From Bacteroidales bacterium (GTDB taxonomy: Bacteria > Bacteroidota > Bacteroidia > Bacteroidales > P3): DNA of 33,926 bases. The stretch spans positions 1-33,926 of the forward strand of contig JAFXMW010000054.1 in assembly GCA_017530105.1 (NCBI GenBank), read 5' to 3'. The notes below the pieces were generated by a model. It made no database searches. It saw only the letters and a program-made list of their open reading frames with translations, and was not told where the DNA came from. Each line of letters begins with the position of its first letter. Position 1 is the stretch's first letter. This document shows, one piece after another, positions 27,084-33,926 of the stretch. Position numbers and translations under genes: made by a program.

Positions 27084-28930
27084 CTCTTCTTGGGTTTCTT
27101 AACCCTGCGGGTGAGCGGCAGCTTCTGGCAGGGATTGATTTCGGTATAATATTTTTCCACATCCTTGCGCTTTACCTCGCCCCGGATGTATTTCTCAATA
27201 ATCAAGCTGGCAATGGGTGCGGCCCAGGTGCCTCCGCCGCCCTGAGCGTTCTCGACATATACCGCCACGGCAATCTGAGGCTTGTCTTTCGGGGCAAAGG
27301 CTATGAAGACCGAATGGTCGTTGCCGTAGTTCTCGGCTGTGCCGGTTTTTCCGCACACATCGATGCCGGGGATGTCGGCCTTGTGAGCCGTGCCGCCGGC
27401 CCCGTGCACCACGTCATACATACCCTTCGCGGCAATGTCGAAATATTCCCGCTCGATGCCCGTCTCGTGCTTGACGTAAAACTCGGGGTTCTTGGTCGAG
27501 TCGGGACCGTAGAACCGCACCAAGTGCGGCGTGTAGAAATAGCCCCTGTTGGCTACGATGCAGGCGAGGTTGGCCATCTGCAGGGGCACCACCTCTACCT
27601 CGCCCTGACCGATACTGTTGGAATAGATGGTGGTGAACGCCCATTTCTCGCGCCCGTACCACTTGTTGTAGAAGGCAGTGTCGGGGATGTTGCCTTTCTT
27701 CACGTTGGGCAAGTCAATGGGCAGACGGTAGCCAAAACCGAAGCGATTCATATAATCGTGCCACACGGTCAGGCCATACTGACTGTCCTTGTAGATGTTT
27801 TTGAATTTCCCCTGCTGGATAACACGGCGGTAGGTGTAATAAAAATAAGGGTTGCAGGACATCTTGATGGCCTCCTGCACACTGCGGGCGCTGGGGTGGT
27901 TGTGGCATCCTATCACCTTGTCGCACACAAAGCCCGTAGAAGGGGTAATCACACCCAGATGCAGGGCTATCATGGCCTGAGCAACCTTGAAAATCGAGCC
28001 CGGCGGATACTGTGCCTGCAAAGCACGGTTGAACAAAGGTTTGGAGATGTCACTATTCAGTTTCATGAAGTTCTCTCCGCGGATACGGCCTACAAGCAGG
28101 TTGGGGTCGTAGCACGGCGCCGAAAGCAACGCCAGCACTTCACCCGTCGACGGCTCGATGGCCACAATGCAGCCACGCTTGTTGGCCATCACCTTCTCGG
28201 CATACTCCTGCAAGTCGGCATCGATGGTGGTGTAAAGGTTCATCCCTTCGAGGGGCATGGTGTCCAGCTGTCCGTGCATGTACGAACCTATTTCGCGGTT
28301 ATGGACATCCACCTGCATCACCTTTTTCCCTTTCACACCCCGCAACTCCTCCTCATACGAGGCTTCCAACCCGCTCTTGCCTATGTAGTCACCCCTCTTG
28401 TAGTAGGGGTTTTCCTCCAGGTCATGCTCATTCACCTCGCCCACGTAGCCCAGCACATGCGCTGCAATGGGTTTGTCGTAAATTCTCAGTGTACGCTTCG
28501 AAATGTAGAAGCCTTTGAACTTGTAGAGCACATTCTCCCACCGGCCGAAGTCCTCTTTGGAAATCTGCTTCATGAAGATAGAGGCCGAATAAGGCGAATA
28601 GGTATAGGCTTTCTCCATCCGCATATCGAACTCCTCGCGCGAGATGCCCACGGCACGGCAGAAATAGCCGGTGTCCAAGTCCTTCACCATCCGCGGAATC
28701 ACCATCAGGTCGTACACCGCCTCGTTGTACACCAGCAACTGCCCGTTGCGGTCGTACATCAACCCGCGTGCAGGATATTGCGTGATATTACGCAACGACT
28801 GATTCTTGGCTTTCTCCTTATATTCTTTGTCAAACAGCTGCAACATCGACAGCCGGAGCACAAACACGGCTCCGACCACGATGAAGATAATCTTCACAAT
28901 GCCACTGCGATGCGTATACTGGTTTGACAT
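27080..28930 (-). CDS. mrdA: Penicillin-binding protein 2
   Basis: A class B transpeptidase that cross-links side-wall peptidoglycan together with RodA. The 616 residues have one N-terminal membrane anchor (IVKIIFIVVGAVFVLRLSML), the pedestal and dimerisation domain (ARGLMYDRNGQLL, IAAHVLGYVGEV) and the transpeptidase domain. The catalytic motifs are SxxK (S312-I-F-K315 in PPGSIFK), SxN (MSCNPYFYY) and KTGT (VCGKTGTAENYG). The start is ATG 28930, about 30 nt after a TATTTTTG box. mreB, mreC and mreD, which usually precede mrdA, are not here; upstream is a palindromic intergenic region. Confidence 0.97.
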   Translation of the reverse strand: MSNQYTHRSGIVKIIFIVVGAVFVLRLSMLQLFDKEYKEKAKNQSLRNITQYPARGLMYDRNGQLLVYNEAVYDLMVIPRMVKDLDTGYFCRAVGISREEFDMRMEKAYTYSPYSASIFMKQISKEDFGRWENVLYKFKGFYISKRTLRIYDKPIAAHVLGYVGEVNEHDLEENPYYKRGDYIGKSGLEASYEEELRGVKGKKVMQVDVHNREIGSYMHGQLDTMPLEGMNLYTTIDADLQEYAEKVMANKRGCIVAIEPSTGEVLALLSAPCYDPNLLVGRIRGENFMKLNSDISKPLFNRALQAQYPPGSIFKVAQAMIALHLGVITPSTGFVCDKVIGCHNHPSARSVQEAIKMSCNPYFYYTYRRVIQQGKFKNIYKDSQYGLTVWHDYMNRFGFGYRLPIDLPNVKKGNIPDTAFYNKWYGREKWAFTTIYSNSIGQGEVEVVPLQMANLACIVANRGYFYTPHLVRFYGPDSTKNPEFYVKHETGIEREYFDIAAKGMYDVVHGAGGTAHKADIPGIDVCGKTGTAENYGNDHSVFIAFAPKDKPQIAVAVYVENAQGGGGTWAAPIASLIIEKYIRGEVKRKDVEKYYTEINPCQKLPLTRRVKKPKKR

Positions 28931-28952
28931 CTTTTATTACACAAATAACTTG

Positions 28953-28960
28953 CAAAAATA
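28953..28960 (-). promoter_or_regulatory. -7 box of mrdA-rodA
   Basis: Reads TATTTTTG on the minus strand, 22 nt ahead of the mrdA start codon. No convincing -33 TTTG at the usual distance. Confidence 0.5.
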
Positions 28961-29082
28961 CATAAAAAAATCCAAATAGACAGAAAACGGAACGTTTTCG
29001 TCAAGCCGGGACAAAAAGCCATGTCTCCAAACATAATAGGATCCCCCGAGAAGCCCATATTGATCCACCCGCCCTTTCAACC

Positions 29083-29187
29083 TTCGCTCGTTATCCCCCA
29101 TTTCTCCCATATTTCTCCCATATTTCTCCCATGCAGGATGGGAGAAATATGGGAGAACTAACCCTAAAGAAGGGGATAACGAGCGAA
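29083..29187. repeat. Nested 105-nt palindrome with 11-bp iterations
   Basis: The outer arm TTCGCTCGTTATCCCC (29083-29098) is perfectly inverted at 29172-29187. Inside, TTTCTCCCATA is repeated almost three times (29101-29132), and the last 20 nt pair perfectly with 29138-29157 around a 5-nt loop (GCAGG). The rest of the 28931-29221 gap contains nothing else I can identify. It sits after the AlkD-like gene and may terminate it, but it is far larger than a normal terminator. Confidence 0.8.
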
Positions 29188-29221
29188 GTCAGGCCCTGTT
29201 TCCGTGTACCCGGCTCTTGGA

Positions 29222-29920
29222 TTATCTGTACCCGGCACGCTCTTCGGGCGGGAATTTCTCTATGGCGTAGCGCAACATGGTGCGGGGCATGGTCTTGTAG
29301 CGTGGGGCGAGCCAATGGCGCAAACGCTGGGGGTCGCGTTTGCCAGCCTCGCGCAACAGCCAGCCTACAGCCTTGTGAATCAGGTCGTGGGGATGATGCA
29401 GCAGGATGTCGGCAAGGGCATAGGTGTCGTCCAGTTGCCCGTGACGCAGAAACTGCATAGTGCTGACCATGGCAATGCGCTGCTCCCACATCGTCCTTCC
29501 CTCGCGGGCCATGCGGTAGAGCAACTCGCGGTCTTTGTCGAGAAGCCAGGTGCCGAGGATTTCGTAGCAGGTGAGGTCCACAAGGTCCCAGTTGTTTACG
29601 GCTGGCAGGTGCGACAAATAAAAGTCCACACATCGCTGCTGTTCCGCGGCATCGCGCTTGGCATGGTGGAACCGCTGCACCAGAGCCAACAGCCCTGCCA
29701 GACGAACCTCGTGATACTCGGAGGCAAGACACTCGTCCAAATCTGTCCAACTGCACTCCTTCCAACATTCTTTCACCACCTGCCGGGTGACGGGCACCTT
29801 GATGCCGAGAAAGCGGTCTCCCTCGCCATATTGACCCGACCCCGTCTTGAAAAAGCGCGACAGGTTTGCCGCCTGCTCCGCATCGGCAAGCCCCATTATT
29901 TCACTCATCAATCTGTTCAT
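29222..29920 (-). CDS. AlkD-like DNA alkylation repair protein
   Basis: A predicted DNA glycosylase built of HEAT-like repeats that removes alkylated purines. The 232 residues contain the family N-terminus (LSRFFKTGSGQYGEGDRFLGIKVP), then successive helical repeats with EYHEVRLAGLLAL, NWDLVDLTCYEILG and HKAVGWLLREAGKRD. These include the Trp and Asp residues (WDLVD and the following repeats) that line the DNA-binding cleft in characterised AlkD. It lies 19 nt after the symporter gene and is probably co-transcribed with it. The start at 29920 is preferred; MSEIMGL at 29908 is possible. Confidence 0.88.
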   Translation of the reverse strand: MNRLMSEIMGLADAEQAANLSRFFKTGSGQYGEGDRFLGIKVPVTRQVVKECWKECSWTDLDECLASEYHEVRLAGLLALVQRFHHAKRDAAEQQRCVDFYLSHLPAVNNWDLVDLTCYEILGTWLLDKDRELLYRMAREGRTMWEQRIAMVSTMQFLRHGQLDDTYALADILLHHPHDLIHKAVGWLLREAGKRDPQRLRHWLAPRYKTMPRTMLRYAIEKFPPEERAGYR

Positions 29921-29939
29921 TTTCCAATAGTGTAGTAAG

Positions 29940-31439
29940 TTACTGTATTGATTTCTTTTTACCCAGAATGACTATCAGCCCACTAAGTGCAAGGCCATAG
30001 TACAGCGGGTCGCCGGGCAGGACAAACAATTTGGCCAGCAACATGGCGGCGGTGCCTGCGGGCATGGAGAGGAACACCGCCTGCGGACGGAAGCGGCCTG
30101 GCAGCCAGAGAGCGAAACTGAGGGGGAACACCAGCGCCACAGCCCTCAACCCCAGCGAGAGGAAACCAAGGTCGTTGATGAAAGCACCTTGGAACAGGTT
30201 GGCGGCCACAGCTGCCAGAAGAAGGATGACAACGATGAAAAGACGGGTTTGGGCAAGGGTGGAGAGCCGCGCGGGACGCAGGTGCAGTTTGGCCTGGATA
30301 TTGCCCACCACATCGCGTACCAGAATGGTGGAGGCTCCGAGTGAGAGGCCACTGGCACAACCCAATATGTTGATGAGCAGGGTGCCGAGCATGATGCCGC
30401 CAATCCAGGCAGGCATGTGCTGCAGGATGAAGGCGGGGAAGGCCTGGGCCGAGTTCTCTATCACTCCCACGCCGTCGGGCAGTTGTTCGCCCGCAGCCTG
30501 AAGTGCAGCAAACTCCGCAGCGGTAACATAATGGCCGCGCATATACATGCCCACCAGCGTACAGGCCGCGCCGATAATGGGTATGAGCAACGCACAATAG
30601 ATGGCTCCGTGCCGTGCCTTGGGGGTGGTGGCGGCAGACATAACGGATTGGGCGTAAGTCTGGGTGGAAACCACACCGAGAACGATGGAGAGGCACCCGC
30701 CAAGGTTCTTCAGCACTCCACGCCCAAAAAAGCTGCCGTAGCGGCTGTGGATGCTCTCGAGGTCGGCGACACCGTTACCTTCAGCAATTGTAGGCAGCGT
30801 GTAGACACATTCGATGCGGTTGAGCACCCCGGCAGGACTGCCAACCATGCGCCACACCACTATGCCGGCCGCAATGGAGCTGATATAAAGCAGCACCAGT
30901 TTGATAATGCCTGCCGCCCCCGCACTCTTGATGCCACCAAAGAGGACAAGCAGCATGATCAGCACCGCCCCAATGAGTGCAGCCCAAATCATGGCCAGGT
31001 GGAACAGGCTCCCCAGCATTGCCGAGGAGGTGATGACTTGTGCCACAATGCTGATAAAGATGCCGATAAGGAAAAGGAGCGACCCCACGGTCTCGGCCTT
31101 GTGGCCGTATTCCTTCGCTACAATCTCGAGTAGTGTTGAACACCCGCTACGGCGTACAGGAGCAGTGTAGAAGAGACCCAGCACCACGGCACCGAGGGCG
31201 GCACCAATGGTGAACCACCATGCCGACAGGCCGAAGTTAAACGCCAACTGGGCGGTGCCCACGGTGCATTGGCCGCCCATCAGCGTACCCATCAGCGCAC
31301 CGCATACCATCCAGCTGCCCGAAGTGCCGCCGGTGGTGAACGTACGGGCATCCTTCACTTTGCGCCCCGAAAGCCAACTCACCGTCAGCAGCAGCCCGAC
31401 AGTGAGGAGTATACCTACTATGTGTACGACAGTTAGCAT
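29940..31439 (-). CDS. Sodium:solute symporter family protein
   Basis: A Na+-driven importer of the SSS family in the inner membrane, 499 residues with about 13 hydrophobic segments. Typical features are the Gly-rich first helices (TGGTSGSWMVCGALMGTLMGGQ, FGLSAWWFTIGAALGAVVLG), ARHGAIYCALLIPI after STQTYAQSVMSAA, and LGCASGLSLGASTILVRDVV. I cannot fix the substrate from sequence. The DUF4838 glycoside-hydrolase-like gene upstream suggests a sugar, sugar acid or sialic-acid-like product, but this is inference. It has its own -7 box (TACCTTTG at 31466-31473) as well as possible read-through. Confidence 0.88.
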   Translation of the reverse strand: MLTVVHIVGILLTVGLLLTVSWLSGRKVKDARTFTTGGTSGSWMVCGALMGTLMGGQCTVGTAQLAFNFGLSAWWFTIGAALGAVVLGLFYTAPVRRSGCSTLLEIVAKEYGHKAETVGSLLFLIGIFISIVAQVITSSAMLGSLFHLAMIWAALIGAVLIMLLVLFGGIKSAGAAGIIKLVLLYISSIAAGIVVWRMVGSPAGVLNRIECVYTLPTIAEGNGVADLESIHSRYGSFFGRGVLKNLGGCLSIVLGVVSTQTYAQSVMSAATTPKARHGAIYCALLIPIIGAACTLVGMYMRGHYVTAAEFAALQAAGEQLPDGVGVIENSAQAFPAFILQHMPAWIGGIMLGTLLINILGCASGLSLGASTILVRDVVGNIQAKLHLRPARLSTLAQTRLFIVVILLLAAVAANLFQGAFINDLGFLSLGLRAVALVFPLSFALWLPGRFRPQAVFLSMPAGTAAMLLAKLFVLPGDPLYYGLALSGLIVILGKKKSIQ

Positions 31440-31465
31440 TTGTGGTTCCGTTTCGAAAACGGCTG

Positions 31466-31473
31466 CAAAGGTA
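31466..31473 (-). promoter_or_regulatory. -7 box of the symporter-AlkD operon
   Basis: Reads TACCTTTG on the minus strand, 27 nt ahead of the ATG at 31439 in the 69-nt gap. No -33 box is clear. Confidence 0.5.
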
Positions 31474-31508
31474 CACTTTTTTTACGACATGAAGAAAAAA
31501 ACTATCGC

Positions 31509-33914
31509 CTACCGCACCACTATCTCGTCGGTGAAAAGCCAGGCGGGGTTGCCTGTGGCACGGTGCCAGTAGGGGATTGTTGGCAGGGGGACAGCCTGCA
31601 CACGCACATAGCGGGCACGGCGGTTGAACGGCTGTGTGGCAAACGTTTTTATTTCGGGGACAGCAAGGCGTTGTGGATTTTCGGGATGATGGGTGTCGAC
31701 CAAATGCCATTGCTTCCCATCTTTTGAGACATAGAAGTTGATGGTCTGCGGGAAGAATATCCACGAGAGGGGGAAGTAGAAGAAGTCGAGCTTGATTTCG
31801 TGCAGACGCTTGCGGCTTCCGAGGTCAATAACAGCGTCAACTGTGTCGCCATAGAAGCCGAGCCACGTATGCCTATAGTCAAGTATGCCCGCATTGCCGT
31901 CGGTAAGCCCCTTTGCCCCTCCGGCATAATACTGGCTGTCGGGCTGGTGGAGAAGGATGACGGGACAGTGGCGCGCCAGATTGGGTTGGCTGCACTTGGC
32001 AAGGTGGTTGTCGATGTCGGCGCGGTATTCGTCAAGGGTGTAACCCATTTCGTGGAGGATGTTGAGGCCGAGGCGTTTCCCATCAGCCACAAAGCGGTCG
32101 GCACGCGAAAGGAAAGTGCTGTCCATGGGGAGGTGGCCAGCCATGGTAAGTTCGAGAACGGCGTAGTCGATGGAGAGTTCAAGGAAACGGATGCGGTCGT
32201 TGAGAATCTTGGTGCGAGTGCCGTAGACGACATCGCGGTTTGAATAGAGGACCTCCTGTCCTTTGTATTGGCGCACACTGTCGTAGGCGGCGGCGATGAG
32301 GGCTTGGTACTTGGCTATCTGCACAGGGGCAAGGTAGCCTTTAGCGGCATCAACAGGGTAGCCGTAGATGTCGAGCCTCTGGCCGGAAGCGATGAGGGAG
32401 CGGTGCATCTCGCGGTAGAGTTCCTCGATGGGCTGGGCAGCGTAGGCATAGTGATGGAGGCAAAAATCGTGGAGCAGCGAGTCGGGGTCGACATTGACGT
32501 TCCAGAGGAGTTTGGCGAGCATGTATTGTCGCAGCTCCATCCACGAAGTGACGTTGTTGGCACCGGTGCCCTGCTCAAACATCAGTCGCACTCCGTGGTC
32601 GTGGAAATACTTGAGATTGGGTTGTAGCACGTGGAGGTTTGGGAAAGGATTCCACATGTTGCGGAATTGCACCACATAGTCCCACACGTAGATGTTGTCG
32701 GTGAGGGCAGCCCAGTCTTCCATATCGCGGCGGAAAGAGGCCTCGGCGGGAGCGGTGGCAATAGCCTCCTGCCGGCCGCACTCGATGGAGCAGAACATGA
32801 TATTGACATTACTGTCTGGTTTTTCAATGTGTCCGTCCACTGGCTGGGGTGCACGGCGGGTGAACTGGTAGGCAAGGGTGGAGATGGTCTTGTCAGGGAA
32901 ACGGCGCGCCACTTGGTTGATAAAATGGATGAGCGTGCCTGAAGGGCCACCGTAGAGGGAGTCCATGTGGCGGCAGTGGGGGCATTGACAGACGTTGTAG
33001 TTGTCGTTGTTGGAGACCGACCATATCTGGGCTTCGGGCTGCTGCTCCATCATCTTGGCAAGGTTGGCACAGAGGGTGTCCAGCACCTCGGGATTGGAGA
33101 GGCAGAGCTGCCCGTCGCGCACTCTTCTGCCACTTGTCTCGGTAAACCACTCGGGGTGGCGGTCGAAATACTTATGCGGCGGGATGAGTTTCTGGAAAGT
33201 GTGGACATACATTCCTTCTGCCCAGCGGAGAGGACCGGAGAAACGGCTGTCCCAGATGTATTGGTTGCTGTCGCCGACACGGATGCGATGATGCAGGGCG
33301 TGCCAGTCGGCATAGTCCTGGCTGTGGTGGGGGGTATAGTACCATATTTCGCGATAGGCAAAGCTGGGGTTGTTCACCTCGTCCACGATGGGTAGGCCTG
33401 GCTGAATATTGGGAGCCACGTCGGGTACCTGATGATGGGTCATGCGGTAGCCCTTCAGCTCCAACAGACGGCAGGCACCGTAATAGACCGCCTTGTCCTG
33501 CAGGCCGTAGATGACTGCATGATGTCCGTCACTCTTGAGGATAAAACCGTCATCGCGTAATTCGTTCTTTCGGGTGAGGCACTTATTGGCCAGTCGGGTC
33601 TTGCCTACAAAGATGGCAGGCGGCAGTTTGCCGTACTCGGGATTCAAGAGAGAGTAAAGAGAGTCGGAATGGACAGGCTCTGGGATGATGACATAGTCTC
33701 TTAAGTACCTGTGAATCAGTCGTGCTGTAAGGAGCTCAATGGAATCTGCATCGACAGGCACGACGATCTGCCCTTGGATAGAGATGGGTTTCGGATCTTG
33801 AGAATACTGCACAAACTCATGCCTCTCCGGCCAGTTCTGAGCATAGAGAATATTACCTACCAGCAGTAGGAACAGAAGTTCAATGTTGTGTAAAATCGTT
33901 TTAATTGATAGCAT
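31509..33914 (-). CDS. Exported DUF4838 glycoside-hydrolase-like protein with discoidin-like C-terminus
   Basis: An 801-residue exported protein with signal peptide core LLFLLLVGNILYA that leaves Gln at the mature N-terminus. An N-terminal alpha/beta domain of the kind ahead of GH20/GH67-like barrels (about 45-160, AVYYGACRLLELKGYRM) precedes the DUF4838 core (about 180-480: AYREIWYYTPHH, SVSNNDNYNVCQCPHCRHMDS, TLAYQFTRRAPQP, WDYVVQFRNMWNPFPNL). A helical region follows, then an F5/8-type C domain (about 670-801: WLGFYGDTVDAVIDLG, FYVSKDGKQWHLV). DUF4838 is related to alpha-glucuronidase-like barrels, but the substrate is unproven. The whole gene lies in the window; only 12 nt of upstream sequence is seen. 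It reads toward the symporter gene. Confidence 0.87.
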   Translation of the reverse strand: MLSIKTILHNIELLFLLLVGNILYAQNWPERHEFVQYSQDPKPISIQGQIVVPVDADSIELLTARLIHRYLRDYVIIPEPVHSDSLYSLLNPEYGKLPPAIFVGKTRLANKCLTRKNELRDDGFILKSDGHHAVIYGLQDKAVYYGACRLLELKGYRMTHHQVPDVAPNIQPGLPIVDEVNNPSFAYREIWYYTPHHSQDYADWHALHHRIRVGDSNQYIWDSRFSGPLRWAEGMYVHTFQKLIPPHKYFDRHPEWFTETSGRRVRDGQLCLSNPEVLDTLCANLAKMMEQQPEAQIWSVSNNDNYNVCQCPHCRHMDSLYGGPSGTLIHFINQVARRFPDKTISTLAYQFTRRAPQPVDGHIEKPDSNVNIMFCSIECGRQEAIATAPAEASFRRDMEDWAALTDNIYVWDYVVQFRNMWNPFPNLHVLQPNLKYFHDHGVRLMFEQGTGANNVTSWMELRQYMLAKLLWNVNVDPDSLLHDFCLHHYAYAAQPIEELYREMHRSLIASGQRLDIYGYPVDAAKGYLAPVQIAKYQALIAAAYDSVRQYKGQEVLYSNRDVVYGTRTKILNDRIRFLELSIDYAVLELTMAGHLPMDSTFLSRADRFVADGKRLGLNILHEMGYTLDEYRADIDNHLAKCSQPNLARHCPVILLHQPDSQYYAGGAKGLTDGNAGILDYRHTWLGFYGDTVDAVIDLGSRKRLHEIKLDFFYFPLSWIFFPQTINFYVSKDGKQWHLVDTHHPENPQRLAVPEIKTFATQPFNRRARYVRVQAVPLPTIPYWHRATGNPAWLFTDEIVVR

Positions 33915-33926
33915 GTTCTATTAGTC

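Noticed and set aside
27071-28927. A 618-codon plus-strand reading frame opposite mrdA, and similar long frames opposite asnS, rodA, clpX and the GH2 gene.
   Set aside because: The opposite strand in each case encodes a recognised protein with all motifs. The antisense frames have no family features and follow from the high G+C codon pattern.
28953-28975. A CAA 12 nt from the mrdA -7 box as a -33 element, matching the same 12-nt distance seen at 16219-16265.
   Set aside because: The known spacing is 19-21 nt. In AT-rich sequence the repeated 12-nt distance is easily chance.

Overview
The window comes from a Bacteroidota genome, most likely order Bacteroidales. Three things point there. Several genes are preceded by the Bacteroidota sigma-ABfr type -7 box (TAnnTTTG, e.g. 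TATCTTTG), and I see few convincing Shine-Dalgarno sequences. Six exported proteins have signal peptides whose predicted cleavage leaves an N-terminal glutamine, the Bacteroidota 'Q-rule'. The families present (BspA-type leucine-rich repeats with a type IX secretion tail, PNGase F, DUF4838, Rieske-like lipoproteins) are common in this phylum. The G+C content is rather high for a Bacteroides. I cannot name the genus. No rRNA, tRNA, CRISPR array or insertion sequence was recognised.

Layout. 1-782: the 3' part of an AT-rich AAA-type ATPase gene that runs off the left edge, closed by a strong bidirectional hairpin. 891-4723 (-): a thyA-manC-asnS-hypothetical operon. 4888-5493 (+): an exported glutathione peroxidase lipoprotein. 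5532-6928 (-): a small membrane protein translationally coupled to rsgA. 7207-14215 (+): a glycan-degradation segment with a long GH2 beta-galactosidase, a CNNM/CBS membrane protein and a PNGase F-type amidase whose start overlaps the CNNM stop. 14462-16156 (-): a BspA-type LRR surface protein with a T9SS tail. 16291-18035 (+): thiL and pcm, overlapping. 18097-20348 (-): a small lipoprotein, an exported TlpA-like thioredoxin and manA. 20349-20826: a non-coding region with two divergent promoters and a structured, terminator-ended element. 20827-23151 (+): a small membrane protein, efp, an M28-family glutaminyl cyclase-like lipoprotein and a Rieske-like lipoprotein. 23233-28930 (-): mrdA-rodA, then clpX, an exported SagB-type nitroreductase and queD. 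28931-29221: a large nested palindrome. 29222-33914 (-): a DUF4838 glycoside-hydrolase-like protein, a sodium:solute symporter and an AlkD-like DNA glycosylase.

How the parts fit. Most of the window is housekeeping (translation, nucleotide, wall and cofactor genes). Set into it are exported enzymes suited to host or dietary glycoproteins: beta-galactosidase, PNGase F and the DUF4838 protein. manA and manC link fructose-6-phosphate to GDP-mannose, with the mannose-6-phosphate to mannose-1-phosphate mutase step not seen here. The M28 protein is probably the glutaminyl cyclase that caps the N-terminal Gln of the exported proteins seen here. I see no clearly new multi-gene defence or mobile system. 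The best candidates for new biology are the structured RNA near 20.6 kb, the nested palindrome near 29.1 kb, the variant-ligand Rieske lipoprotein, and the CNNM-PNGase coupling.
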